NCBI RefSeq assembly: GCF_014648475.1
Contig: NZ_BMRE01000022.1
Location: 1-64,000 of the forward strand
Length of the DNA: 64,000 nt
Reading direction: 5' to 3'
Origin: Lentzea flava
GTDB lineage: Bacteria; Actinomycetota; Actinomycetes; Mycobacteriales; Pseudonocardiaceae
Shown here in pieces: positions 1-8,015 of the stretch (the stretch's first letter is position 1; every line of letters starts with the position of its first letter). The position numbers and the translations under genes are program-made. The notes under the pieces are model-generated. The model made no database searches, was not told where the DNA came from, and saw only the letters and a program-made list of their open reading frames with translations.

Positions 1-363
1 CCTAACCTTGTGTCACAACAACCGAGACAAACCTGCGACAGATCACCCGAGACACGACACCGCGACGGCGGCGCGCCCGCCAACCCCGCGGGCCAGACGT
101 TCTGGGCGGCCTCTGGCACCGGTGAGGTGACCTGGCGGGCCGAGCCCGGCAGCTGGACCGCGGTGGTGTTCAACGCGACCGGCGCACGGGGCGTCGACGC
201 CAGGATCTCCGCGCAGGCCGAGGTGCCCGCGCTGCGGCCGTTGTCGACGGGCCTGCTCATCGGCGGCAGCCTGATGGCGTTGCTGGGCCTCGCGATGATG
301 CTCGTCGCCGCCGTGACGGCCGGTCAGTCCCGGCGCAACGGCACGACCACCTCGGTGAGGTAG
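1..363 (+). CDS. C-terminal part of a membrane-anchored hypothetical protein (5' end not in window)
   Basis: The frame is open from the first base of the window, so the gene probably begins upstream. A GTG at 10 has no ribosome binding site before it, and the first ~28 residues (rich in R, Q and D) do not look like the rest. From about residue 29 the protein reads as a short extracytoplasmic stretch with the segment QTFWAASGTGEVTW, followed by a single hydrophobic membrane segment (SLMALLGLAMMLVAAV) near the end. I recall the layout from small actinobacterial membrane proteins of unknown function. A frameshift or deletion just upstream is possible. It ends 40 bases inside the convergent next gene. 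Confidence 0.45.
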   Translation, partial: PNLVSQQPRQTCDRSPETRHRDGGAPANPAGQTFWAASGTGEVTWRAEPGSWTAVVFNATGARGVDARISAQAEVPALRPLSTGLLIGGSLMALLGLAMMLVAAVTAGQSRRNGTTTSVR

Positions 364-788
364 TCGCCGGGCGTCGCCGCGGTGTCCGGTCCCGTGAGGT
401 ACAGCTCTCGCGGCGGCCCCGCCTGCTGGTGGCCGTGTTCGCGAATCCACGCGAACACGGCCTCGTAGGCGGCGCCGATCTCGTCGTAGCGGCCGCGGTG
501 GAACGTCGTCGCGACCGGCCCCTCCGGCAGCACGACGATGTCGATCACGTCGGTGCCGGCGGGTCTGCCGGAGATCGGCAGGTACAGGTCGAGGTCGACC
601 TCCTCGCCGGGAGCCGGGCAGGACAGCTGCGGCGGTCCGGTGGGTGTCACGGCGGAGCGCGAGGCGAAGTCGTAGAGGTTCTGCAGCCCTTCCCCGACGG
701 CGCTGGCGATGCGGGCCGCCGTTGTGTGCACCCGCTGGTGGCAGGTGACGGTGGAGGGGAACTCGGTGAGGGTCACGTCGTAGGTCAT
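324..788 (-). CDS. GyrI-like / AraC effector-binding domain protein
   Basis: A 154-residue stand-alone effector-binding domain (SRPBCC-like GyrI/Rob fold). The central part (about residues 90-145) has the hallmarks of the family: a strand with VATTFHRGRYDEIG, an alpha helix with AYEAVFAWIREHG, and the product-like segment RELYLTGPD before the final strand TEVVVPLRR. Such proteins bind small hydrophobic or cationic ligands; no DNA-binding domain is present, so it is not itself a transcription factor. The start chosen is the ATG at 788, because upstream in-frame codons run into the opposite-strand promoter region. A DosR-like box (825-838) lies 37 bases upstream and is shared with the divergent CBS gene. 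Confidence 0.7.
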   Translation of the reverse strand: MTYDVTLTEFPSTVTCHQRVHTTAARIASAVGEGLQNLYDFASRSAVTPTGPPQLSCPAPGEEVDLDLYLPISGRPAGTDVIDIVVLPEGPVATTFHRGRYDEIGAAYEAVFAWIREHGHQQAGPPRELYLTGPDTAATPGDYLTEVVVPLRRD

Positions 789-824
789 GTGCCTGAGGAT
801 CCGCAGTGGACGGGGTGCGGGGCA

Positions 825-838
825 GAGTCCAACGGCTC
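825..838. promoter_or_regulatory. DosR-like box between divergent genes
   Basis: The sequence GAGTCCAACGGCTC matches the pattern of the better boxes in this window (compare GAGTCCAAGGGCCT at 54075). It lies between the GyrI-like gene (37 bases away) and the CBS gene (33 bases away). It is one of the weaker matches. Confidence 0.4.
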
Positions 839-870
839 GTGGTGACGGGGAAATCAGGAGATGACTGAAG

Positions 871-1440
871 ATGCGTGCTTTCGACGTGATGTCCGCACCC
901 GCGGTCACCGTGACGCCGTGGACGCCGATCGAGGAAGCGGCGGCAGTCGTCGCCGGGCGGGGTTTCGCGGCCCTGCCGGTGGTGTGCGACGGGGAGCTGG
1001 TGGGCGTGGTCTCCGGTGAGGACCTGTTGCGCGAACAGCTGCGCGCCCGCCGCACGGCGGTGCGTGTCATCGACGCGATGAACCCGGATGTGGTGGCCGT
1101 GGAGGCCGACATGCCGGTGGGCGAGGTCGCGAGGCAGCTGCTGGGCCACCACTACCGCTCGCTGCCCGTGGTGAGCGACGGTGAGCTCGTCGGTGTGGTG
1201 AGCCGGGGCGACCTGCTCCGTGCGCTCACGCCACGGGACGAGGTGACCGCGGCTCGGGTGAGCAAGTCGTTGTGCGACCACCTCGGTGCGCGGCCGTGGG
1301 ACGTGGTGGTGCTGGGCAGGATGGCGTCCGTGCTGGGGCCGTTCGACAGCCATGACGAGGAGGTTTCCGCGGAGGCGTTGGCGATGTCGGTGCCGGGCGT
1401 GCGTTCCGTTGTGGTGCAGGCGTGTGCGCGGCCCGTCTGA
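871..1440 (+). CDS. CBS-domain pair protein with BON-like C-terminus
   Basis: A 189-residue cytosolic protein with two CBS motifs (about residues 5-55 and 67-117; MSAPAVTVTP and MNPDVVAVE open the two repeats, GVVSGEDLL and GVVSRGDLL close them). The CBS pair forms a Bateman module that typically binds adenine nucleotides. The C-terminal ~60 residues (about 125-185) look like a BON-type domain (VPGVRSVVVQ). The ATG at 871 directly opens the first CBS motif and follows AGGAGATGA. It is the same size as and clearly related to the protein at 54869-55438, so the two are probably paralogues. In mycobacteria similar CBS proteins belong to the DosR regulon. Confidence 0.85.
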   Translation: MRAFDVMSAPAVTVTPWTPIEEAAAVVAGRGFAALPVVCDGELVGVVSGEDLLREQLRARRTAVRVIDAMNPDVVAVEADMPVGEVARQLLGHHYRSLPVVSDGELVGVVSRGDLLRALTPRDEVTAARVSKSLCDHLGARPWDVVVLGRMASVLGPFDSHDEEVSAEALAMSVPGVRSVVVQACARPV

Positions 1441-1452
1441 CGACCTGCGGAG

Positions 1453-1501
1453 GATGAACGGCGCATTTGTCCACGTGAGGTGAACAAATGCGCCGTTCAT
1501 C
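1453..1501. terminator. Perfect 18-bp inverted repeat between convergent genes
   Basis: The left arm 1453-1470 (GATGAACGGCGCATTTGT) is the exact reverse complement of 1484-1501, with a 13-base loop. It lies between the stop of the CBS gene and the stop of the convergent RTX-like gene, so it most likely works as a bidirectional terminator. There is no T-tract, as is common in actinomycetes. Confidence 0.7.
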
Positions 1502-1542
1502 GTCAGCTTCCCGGGAGGGCCGGGTCCGGTGTCGGTGTGCGA

Positions 1543-2277
1543 TCAGAAGATGATCTCGCAGTCGGACAGCGACTCGAAGCGCGAGTCGCAGCGGTCCGCT
1601 CCGCCCGCGCCGCCGTCGCCCACGTCCAGGCCGGACGGGTCGGTCAGCGTGTCGTTGCCCGCGTCGCCGCTGACGATGTCGTTGCCGGCGCCGCCGTTGA
1701 GGTCGTCGACGCCGGGGCCGCCGGTGATGCGGTCGTTGCCGTTGTTTCCGTCGATCCGGTCGGCGCCGTTCTGGCCGTTGAGGGTGTCGGCGCCATCGCC
1801 GCCGCTCACCGAGTCCGCGCCCGGTCCGGCGTTGACCGTGTCGTCACCGGCGCCGCCCTCGATGATGTCGTTGCCCGCACCGCCGGCCAGGAGGTCGTTG
1901 CCCGCGCCGCCGTCGAGACGGTCCGGGCCCTCGCCACCCAGCAGGGTGTCGTTGCCCGTCTCGCCGTTGAGGGAGTCGGCGCCGCCATCACCGTCCGCCC
2001 AGTCGTTGCCCGCGCCGCCGAAGAACTCGTCGTTGCCGGGCCCCAGGCAGACGGTGTCGTCGCCGGCCATGCCGAACACCACGTCGTCGCCGCCGAGCGC
2101 GACGATGACGTCCCGTCCGCCGGTGCCGAACAGGACGTCGTTGCCGTTGGTCCCGACCTGCGTGGCCGGAAGGCCGTTGCAGACCTGCGGTTGCGCGGAC
2201 GCCGTGGCCGTGGGCCACAGCACCATTCCCGCGGACAGCAGGAGCACGGGTACCACTGATCTTCGATAGTCACTCAT
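1543..2277 (-). CDS. Secreted RTX-like calcium-binding repeat protein
   Basis: A 244-residue protein starting with a clear Sec signal peptide (positively charged SDYRRS, hydrophobic VVPVLLLSAGMVLW, cleavage near ATASAQ). After a short segment with one Cys, almost the whole mature chain (about residues 42-215) consists of nine-residue GGxGxDxxx nonapeptides (GGAGNDLLAG, GNDIIEGGAG, GGDGADTLNG), which form a calcium-filled beta-roll in haemolysin-type proteins. The C-terminus has two further Cys residues (GADRCDSRF, LSDCEIIF) that could form a disulphide. There is no protease or toxin domain, so it is probably a surface or matrix protein. The ATG at 2277 is chosen because it puts the signal peptide at the N-terminus. 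Confidence 0.8.
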   Translation of the reverse strand: MSDYRRSVVPVLLLSAGMVLWPTATASAQPQVCNGLPATQVGTNGNDVLFGTGGRDVIVALGGDDVVFGMAGDDTVCLGPGNDEFFGGAGNDWADGDGGADSLNGETGNDTLLGGEGPDRLDGGAGNDLLAGGAGNDIIEGGAGDDTVNAGPGADSVSGGDGADTLNGQNGADRIDGNNGNDRITGGPGVDDLNGGAGNDIVSGDAGNDTLTDPSGLDVGDGGAGGADRCDSRFESLSDCEIIF

Positions 2278-2331
2278 GTCAGCAGTTTCTTGCCGTCGCG
2301 GCAGCCGCATAAGTGGCCAAATCCCGGCGGC

Positions 2332-3258
2332 TCAACGGGTGCGGCGCAGCCAGGTGCTCACGAGACTCGTGGCGAGCAGCACGGCACCCGCCACGAGGAG
2401 CAGCACGCCTCCGCCCACGGCACCATCGGTCAGATCCCACACCACTTCGGGCACCACGACGGTCGTGGCGACCACACCCGCCACGAGCAACACCGTCGAA
2501 CGCACGGTCAGGTAGACGGCGAAACAGGCGACGGCGAGCCCCGCGGTCAGCGAGTAGGTCACCCAGGCGTTGCTGCCCAACGGTTGCTGGGCACCGAACA
2601 ACGCCACCGCGGCGCCGACGGCCAGCGCGAGCGGAGCCGGCCGCAGAACGTCCACAAGGGACAGAAGTGCGCCGATCAGCCCGAGCACGAACAGCGCCAC
2701 ACCCACCACGAGCGGGATGTCGGCGGCGAACTCGGTGGACCACGCGATGACCGTGGCGAACGCCGCTGCCGCCAGCGCCAGGTACGCCAGTGCCGTGGGC
2801 ACCAGCAGGTACGCCACAACCGCGACGACGAGACCCGTGGTCGCACCCACGACGAACTCGCGAGACGACACCGCCGTTCCCGCCGTGAACGCCGACGTCA
2901 CCACGGCGAGCGAGAACAACGTGCTGACCACCCGCCTGCGCAGGCCCGCGACCGCGCGCACCGGCCCGCCCGCCACGACGACGGCCGCGACGACCAGCAG
3001 GACCGTCGCGGCCGCGAGCACCGCGACCCTGGTGAGCCGGGACATGTCCTCCCAGGACAGTCCCAGCAGCAACGCGGCCCCGCCGAGGACGAGACCGCCG
3101 CCGACGTACGCGGCCAGCTCGGTGATGAGATCGGCCACGCGCCTCGGCGCACCGGTGTCCTCGAGTGCCTGGCGGACCGCGCTCTCCTGGTCGGCCGACA
3201 GCACGCCCCGCGTGGTGAGGTCGTGCAGCGCCTGGTCCTGCCTCGCGGTCATCGCCAT
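2332..3258 (-). CDS. Multi-pass membrane protein, DUF2157-like
   Basis: A 308-residue integral membrane protein. A cytosolic N-terminal ~45 residues (helical, with HDLTTRGVLSADQ and RQALEDTG) is followed by about nine or ten hydrophobic segments (for example VLAAATVLLVVAAVVVAGG and ALAYLALAAAAFATVIAW), ending in a basic tail WLRRTR. The cytosolic helix followed by many membrane helices matches DUF2157-type proteins, whose function is unknown. ATG 3258 is preferred to the GTG at 3267, because the GAAGGGG Shine-Dalgarno sequence is about eight bases from 3258 but touches 3267. A 70-base gap separates it from the next upstream gene on the same strand. Confidence 0.65.
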   Translation of the reverse strand: MAMTARQDQALHDLTTRGVLSADQESAVRQALEDTGAPRRVADLITELAAYVGGGLVLGGAALLLGLSWEDMSRLTRVAVLAAATVLLVVAAVVVAGGPVRAVAGLRRRVVSTLFSLAVVTSAFTAGTAVSSREFVVGATTGLVVAVVAYLLVPTALAYLALAAAAFATVIAWSTEFAADIPLVVGVALFVLGLIGALLSLVDVLRPAPLALAVGAAVALFGAQQPLGSNAWVTYSLTAGLAVACFAVYLTVRSTVLLVAGVVATTVVVPEVVWDLTDGAVGGGVLLLVAGAVLLATSLVSTWLRRTR

Positions 3259-3328
3259 GGTCGTCACCCCTTCGCCCGCGTTTCCATTGTGGCCCGGCAG
3301 GACCAGGACGGCGACACTGATCGCGTCG

Positions 3329-3982
3329 TCACGGGTGCGGCTGGTTCGCCACCACCACCGCGCCGAACAACGCGGTGCCGTTGACCGTCAGCACCGGCGC
3401 GTCGTCCGGCAGCTCGTGGCCGCCGTTGCCGGTCTTGTCCTCGATGCCGCCCATGAACGGCAGACCGCCGACCGACACCCGCCACCCCTCCGGCACGAGC
3501 ACGTCGACGCCGCCGAACAACGCGAAGGCGTCGATGTCCGCGTCGGTGTCGATGTGCGCCTCGCGCAGGTCGAGCGTCGCGCCGCCGAAGATGGCCGAGA
3601 CATCGGCGTGCCGCAGGTGCTGGGAGCGCTCCCGCGTCGTCGCACCGCCGAACACGGCGACGGGCGTGCGGGAGTTGTGATGCCTGCGCAGCCCGACGAG
3701 CACGGCGATCCCGACACCGGCGAGCACGGTCGGCAGCAGCAGGTCCCCGCTCGTCCAGTCGAGGGTGCCGGCGAGCAGCACGAGCCCGAGCACGACGATG
3801 ACGGCGGGCCCGAGCGAGATCCGGCGCTGCGCGGCCATCGCGATGAGCCCGAGCACCACCACGGCCGCCGGCCACCAGTCCGCGATGACGGGACCCGCGT
3901 CGAGCACGCCGGTCGCGTCGAGGATGCCGAACAGGCCGAGCGCGAGCAGCACGAGCCCCACCCACAACCGGACGGGTTTCAC
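3329..3982 (-). CDS. LiaF/YvqF-like membrane protein (cell-wall-stress type)
   Basis: A 217-residue protein with four hydrophobic segments in the first ~105 residues (LWVGLVLLALGLFGIL, AAVVVLGLIAMAA, AVIVVLGLVLLAG, LPTVLAGVGIAVLVGL). A C-terminal beta-helical domain follows (about 120-215) with repeated FGGAT/FGGVD motifs (VAVFGGATTRE, AIFGGATLDL, ALFGGVDVLVP). This is the arrangement of the LiaI-LiaF-like N-terminus plus the 'cell wall-active antibiotics response' domain. In Firmicutes LiaF restrains an envelope-stress kinase; no such kinase is adjacent here. The GTG start at 3982 overlaps the TGA of the DUF4342 gene (GTGA), so the two are translationally coupled. Confidence 0.7.
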   Translation of the reverse strand: MKPVRLWVGLVLLALGLFGILDATGVLDAGPVIADWWPAAVVVLGLIAMAAQRRISLGPAVIVVLGLVLLAGTLDWTSGDLLLPTVLAGVGIAVLVGLRRHHNSRTPVAVFGGATTRERSQHLRHADVSAIFGGATLDLREAHIDTDADIDAFALFGGVDVLVPEGWRVSVGGLPFMGGIEDKTGNGGHELPDDAPVLTVNGTALFGAVVVANQPHP

Positions 3983-4242
3983 GGCCGGCCGCCCGTGTGC
4001 TCCTGGCGCTCGACCTCGATCGACCAGTCGCTCGCGAGCGCCGCGATGGCACCGATGGCCGTCACGACGGGCGCGGCGATCGCGGCCACGACCCCGGCGG
4101 TCACCGGGATCTCCATGACGGTGTGCCCCTTGTCGTTCCTGATGATCAGACGCCGGACGTTGCCCTCGTGGATCAGCTGCTTGACCTTCTCCGCGAACTC
4201 CTCGCCGCGGACACGGATCCTGTTTTCCTGTTCTACGGTCAT
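3979..4242 (-). CDS. DUF4342 family small membrane protein
   Basis: An 87-residue protein: about 45 charged residues (helix EEFAEKVKQLIHEGNVRR, then RLIIRNDKGHTVMEIPV) and one long hydrophobic segment (VVAAIAAPVVTAIGAIAALA), ending in a polar tail. The pattern (amphipathic helix, 'D-x-x-G' beta hairpin, membrane helix) is that of DUF4342, of unknown role. The ATG at 4242 is preceded by GGGAGACGACACC. It is the first gene of a two-gene coupled unit with the LiaF-like gene, and a DosR-like box lies 53 bases upstream. Confidence 0.7.
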   Translation of the reverse strand: MTVEQENRIRVRGEEFAEKVKQLIHEGNVRRLIIRNDKGHTVMEIPVTAGVVAAIAAPVVTAIGAIAALASDWSIEVERQEHTGGRP

Positions 4243-4294
4243 GGTGTCGTCTCCCTTCCACCTCAACGATGTCGCTGTCGCCGCACGTGGGGCA

Positions 4295-4308
4295 GTGACC
4301 TTCGGTCT
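4295..4308. promoter_or_regulatory. DosR-like box upstream of the DUF4342 gene
   Basis: GTGACCTTCGGTCT is an imperfect palindrome of the GGGACC-nn-nGTCCC type. It lies in the 80-base gap before the DUF4342/LiaF-like pair, 53 bases from the start codon, the spacing seen at most other boxes here. Confidence 0.45.
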
Positions 4309-4322
4309 TGCCTGCCGGGCCG

Positions 4323-5405
4323 TCAGCCACTGCCGGGGACGGGGACGCTGAACCGGTCGACGACAGCGCGGAGATCGCCCGTCTCGCCGAGCACCTGGCG
4401 TTGCCGCGCCGCACCGCCTCCGCTCTTGCGCAGCCACGCGAGGCAGTGCTCGACGAACGCGAGATCGCCCACGTCGCGCAACGCGGGACGCACGTGCGCC
4501 ACCAGGTCCTCGACCAGTTCCCAGCCCGTGCACGGACGGCCGGACGCGGCGTCGAGACACCGGCCGTCCAGTCCCGCCGCGGCGGCGCGGGCGCAGGCGA
4601 TGCGCAGCACGACGTCCGGAGGCCCGTCCCTCGGCGTGATCACCAGCGCGGTGCTGACGAGCGCTCTGGTGAGCGCGGCCTGCAGCAGTGCCTCCTCGAC
4701 GGTCGCCGCGACGTCGGCCACCCGCACCTCGACCGTCGGCGCGTGCCGCGACGGGCGGACGTAGAAGTAGACCATTCCGGGATCGGTGATGACCTCCGCG
4801 GAGATCAGCCGTGCGACGAGGTCGTCGTAGGCGGCGGCGCCGTGGAACCGCGGCGGCACGCCGCAGACCGGCCACCGCGACCAGATCGCGGTCCGCCAGC
4901 TCGCGTGCCCGGTGTCGCGGCCGTCGAAGAACGGCGAGTTCGCGCCCAGCACCAGCAGGGCGGGCAGCCACAGGCGGACGTGGTTGCTCGCGCGGATGGC
5001 GTGGTCGGCGTCGGGCACGCCGATGTGCACATGACAGCCGCACACGCCTTGGTCCTCGGCGAGCGCGCCGTACACCGCCGCCATGTTCTGGTAGCGCGGC
5101 TTCGCCGTGACCGGGGGAGGACCCGCCCTGCCCAACGGCGGCGTGCCGGACGCGACGAGCAGGGCTCCGTGCCCGCGCGCCGCCCCGGCCAGCGCGGTGC
5201 GGCCGCGGTCGAGCTCCCGGTGCAGCGACGCGAGGTCCGAGCACACCGGTGTCGCGAACTCCGCCTGCGTGGCGGCGAACTCGCGGTGGAAGTCCACATC
5301 GGACAGCTGCTCGACGATGGCGGCGCCTGCCGCCAGCGGCTGCCTGGTCACGGCGTCGGCGACGAGGTACTCCTCCTCGACGCCCATCGACAGGGCGGCG
5401 ATCAT
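4323..5405 (-). CDS. ybdK: Carboxylate-amine ligase, YbdK family (GCS2)
   Basis: A 360-residue member of the YbdK/GCS2 family: ATP-dependent ligases that join glutamate (or another acid) to an amine, related to gamma-glutamylcysteine synthetase. The N-terminus has the family signature MGVEEEYLV (metal/ATP-binding Glu cluster, residues 7-15). The central HVHIGVPD motif (about 120-127) and the segment EVRVADVAATVEEA (about 225-238) fit the fold. Actinomycetes of this order make mycothiol rather than glutathione, so the true substrate cannot be read from sequence. Its ATG at 5405 overlaps the TGA of the upstream phosphoribosyltransferase-hydrolase (ATGA), making it the third gene of a coupled operon starting at 7859. 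Confidence 0.8.
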   Translation of the reverse strand: MIAALSMGVEEEYLVADAVTRQPLAAGAAIVEQLSDVDFHREFAATQAEFATPVCSDLASLHRELDRGRTALAGAARGHGALLVASGTPPLGRAGPPPVTAKPRYQNMAAVYGALAEDQGVCGCHVHIGVPDADHAIRASNHVRLWLPALLVLGANSPFFDGRDTGHASWRTAIWSRWPVCGVPPRFHGAAAYDDLVARLISAEVITDPGMVYFYVRPSRHAPTVEVRVADVAATVEEALLQAALTRALVSTALVITPRDGPPDVVLRIACARAAAAGLDGRCLDAASGRPCTGWELVEDLVAHVRPALRDVGDLAFVEHCLAWLRKSGGGAARQRQVLGETGDLRAVVDRFSVPVPGSG

Positions 5406-6711
5406 GCGCTGGGCCTGGCGGACGAGGTGAGGTGACCGGTGAACCAGTAGCGCGCCATCCTCGCGACGGTGTCGAGCACGTCCGGGTGTTCGAACCGCCC
5501 GTTCGCGCCGTTCACCACCACGAGCCTGTGCTCGCACCGCAGCCGCGGAACCAGCCGCTCGTGCAGCGCCACGCCGTCGTCGTCGGCGCTGCCCACCACG
5601 AGCAACGTCGGAGAGGCCGCACCCGGCCCAGCCACGGCTCGGCGAGGTCGAGCCGCCCGGTGAGGCTCACCACGGCGCAGAAGCCGCTGCGCGGATCGGC
5701 GGCGGACCTGAGCGCGGCGGCGGCGCCGTGGCCGACGCCGAAGCACCCGACGGGCAGCGCCCGGTGGTTGGCCTCACCGCGGGCCCACCTCGTGACGGCG
5801 GTCAGCCGGTGGCCCAGCAGGTTGACGTCGACGACCGTGACGCGGTCGAGCTCCTCCTCGCGGGTGAGCAGCCCGGTGATCACGGTGGCGACGCCCGCGC
5901 GGTTGAGCTCCGCCGCCACGTGCCGGGTGCGCGAACTGTGCCCGGCGCTCGCACCGGCCTGCGCGAACACGACGCTCGCGACCGGGTGCTCCGGCACGGC
6001 GAGGTCGCCCGCCAGCCGCACCCTGCCCACGGGCACCTCGATCGAGCGTTGCCGCACCGCCAGACGTCCTGAGGGCGGCGGTCCGGCCCGGCGGCTGAGC
6101 AGCCGGATGACCTCGGCATCGCTGACCTGGCGGAAATCGTCGTAGTAGCGGCCGACCGCGTCCGGTTCCGGTGGTGCCGTCACCGTCACCACCTGGTCGG
6201 CGTCGAGCCGCAGCAGGCTCACGGCCTCCGGTGAGCAGACCGGCGTCGCGAAGAGGACGCGCGCGGCACCACGGGCGCGGGCGACCTGACACGCGGCCCG
6301 CGCCGTGGCGCCGGTGGCCACGCCGTCGTCCACGACGACCGCGGTGCGGCCCTTGAGCGGAATCGGAGGAGAGGTGCGGTAGCGGCGCAACCGGCGCAGG
6401 ACCTCGCGGCGCTGCTCGTGCTCGGCGGTCGCCAGTTCCGCCTTGGTGACGCCGGACAGCCGCTGCACGCGCCGGTCGAGCACCCGCACACCGCCCTCAC
6501 CGACGGCGCCGGTCGCCACCTCCGGCTGGAACGGCAGCCCGAGCTTGCGCACGACCACGATGTCCAGCGGAGCGCCCAGCGCGTCGGCCACCTCGGCGGC
6601 GACCGGCACACCACCGCGCGGCACCGCCAGCACGACCACGTCCTGACCGCGCAGCTCGCCGAGCCTCCCGGCGAGCAGACGTCCCGCCTGCGTGCGGTCG
6701 CTGAACCTCAT
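5402..6711 (-). pseudogene. Phosphoribosyltransferase fused to a dienelactone-hydrolase-like domain, broken by a one-base deletion
   Basis: The N-terminal ~215 residues are a type I phosphoribosyltransferase domain: VLAVPRGGVPVAAEVADAL near residues 29-47 and the PRPP loop VVVDDGVATGATARA near 113-127. From about residue 235 an alpha/beta hydrolase domain follows (VFAQAGASAGHSS, GCFGVGHGAAAAL with the nucleophile replaced by His, then VVSLTGRLDL). Around 5611-5625 the frame is lost: upstream of this point the protein reads ...EPWLGRV, and the family-like continuation PTLLVVGSADDD...HPDVLDTVARMARYW is in the next frame, as if one G were missing. Repaired, it would be 436 residues, the normal size. 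Both ends overlap their neighbours by ATGA, which argues that the frame was intact recently; sequencing error is equally possible. Confidence 0.75.
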
Positions 6712-7859
6712 GACGTCACCTCGTGCCGGCCGAGGGGAACGGCCCGCGCCAGTTCGAGCGCCCAGGCCACGTCCTGCGGCCCGACGAGGCCCTCGACGTG
6801 CCCGTCCCGCACCACCAGCACCACGCCGCGGCGCTGACCGAGCGGTGTCCTGCCGAGCACGTCGAGCAGAGGTTCGTCCGGTGCGGCCGTCGGCACGTCG
6901 GGCAGCGCCCGGCACGCGTCGGCGATCCTCGTGTTGAGCGGCTCGCGAACTCCGACGAGCTCGGCGAGGCTCACCACCCCCACCGCGGCGCCGTCGAACG
7001 CCACCACCGGGAACACCCTGCTGTGCGGCCCGGACGCGAGGTCGTGCAGGAACGCCTGCACCGTCCACCACCCCGGCGCGATCTGCGGATCGGGCACCAT
7101 GACGTCCCGCACGAGCAAGGTGCCCAGCCGGTGCCGAGTCTCGCCGGCGGACTGCTCGGCGCTGCTGCTGACGGTGAGGTACACGCCCATCAGCACCAGC
7201 CAGAGACCGGTCAGCAGCCCGGCGAAGACCTGCATCAGCCCGAACGCGACGAGGAGCGTCCCGAACGCCCTGCCCGCGAAGGCGGCGGCCTTCGCGCCGC
7301 GCCGCTCGTCCCCGGTCCGCCACCACACCGCCGCCGCGAGCACCCTGCCGCCGTCCAGCGGTGCCGCAGGCACCAGGTTGAACACCGCCAGCACCCCGTT
7401 GGCGACCGCGAGCCACACCACGGGCGACACCACGACCGCGGGCGCGCCCCACGCCGCGAGGGCGGTGCCGGTGCCGAAGGCGAGAGCCCCGATCAGCGCG
7501 CTGGTACCGGGACCCGCGACGGAGATCAGGAACTCGATCCTCGGCGTGGCGGGCGACGACGACAGCTGCGACACCCCGCCCAGCAGCCACAGGTCGATGC
7601 GCCGCACACCGACACCGAGCCGGTTCGCGGTCAGCGCGTGCGCCAGCTCGTGGCACAGCAACGACGCCATGAACGCGAGCGCGGCGAGCACGCCCGCCGT
7701 CCAGTAGACGGCCGACGACTGCCCCGGCGCCTCCCGCGGCAGCACGGACACCGCGACGACCTGCCCGATCACGATCACCGCGACGAGCGTCGACCAGTGG
7801 GCGCCGACGGGAATCCCGCACACGCGCCCGAGCGGAATGGAACGCACACCCGTGTTCAT
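6708..7859 (-). CDS. Site-2 protease family intramembrane metalloprotease with CBS domains (Rip3-like)
   Basis: A 383-residue polytopic membrane protein of peptidase family M50. The zinc-binding motif HELAH is at residues 70-74 within a membrane segment, and the second conserved motif (NLVPAAPLDGGR, about 161-172) supplies the third metal ligand (Asp169). About six membrane segments fill residues 20-225. The cytosolic C-terminal part holds a CBS pair (VRDVMVPDP near 250, GVVSLAEL near 293, then a second repeat to about 372). M50 enzymes of this layout cut membrane-embedded regulators; M. tuberculosis Rv2625c (Rip3), in the DosR-associated region, has the same domain order. It is the first gene of a three-gene coupled operon; two DosR-like boxes lie upstream. 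Confidence 0.85.
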   Translation of the reverse strand: MNTGVRSIPLGRVCGIPVGAHWSTLVAVIVIGQVVAVSVLPREAPGQSSAVYWTAGVLAALAFMASLLCHELAHALTANRLGVGVRRIDLWLLGGVSQLSSSPATPRIEFLISVAGPGTSALIGALAFGTGTALAAWGAPAVVVSPVVWLAVANGVLAVFNLVPAAPLDGGRVLAAAVWWRTGDERRGAKAAAFAGRAFGTLLVAFGLMQVFAGLLTGLWLVLMGVYLTVSSSAEQSAGETRHRLGTLLVRDVMVPDPQIAPGWWTVQAFLHDLASGPHSRVFPVVAFDGAAVGVVSLAELVGVREPLNTRIADACRALPDVPTAAPDEPLLDVLGRTPLGQRRGVVLVVRDGHVEGLVGPQDVAWALELARAVPLGRHEVTS

Positions 7860-7895
7860 GGTTCCAGCGTCGCGACAGGGGGCCGTGCCCGAGCA

Positions 7896-7909
7896 GAGAC
7901 CGAGGTCCG
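7896..7909. promoter_or_regulatory. DosR-like box, proximal to the protease gene
   Basis: GAGACCGAGGTCCG is a near-palindrome of the window's box pattern. It lies 37 bases upstream of the start of the site-2 protease gene, in the divergent promoter region 7860-8015. Confidence 0.5.
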
Positions 7910-7917
7910 CTCCGGAC

Positions 7918-7931
7918 GCGGCAATGGTCCC
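7918..7931. promoter_or_regulatory. DosR-like half-palindrome, proximal to the small plus-strand gene
   Basis: GCGGCAATGGTCCC keeps the right half (GGTCCCT) of the pattern well and the left half poorly. It lies 85 bases before the start of the 83-residue gene at 8016. Confidence 0.35.
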
Positions 7932-8015
7932 TGAGCGTTGCCGCCTTCGGCATCTGCGTGACGCCGGTCACACAGAGCAGGCTTTCCTCAGTCGCCGAAC
8001 AGGAAGGGGAGTGAC

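Noticed and set aside
1543..2277. Repetitive DNA considered as a possible CRISPR or tandem-repeat array
   Set aside because: The repeats are the coding of GGxGxD nonapeptides in an intact secreted protein; no constant repeat with unique spacers exists.
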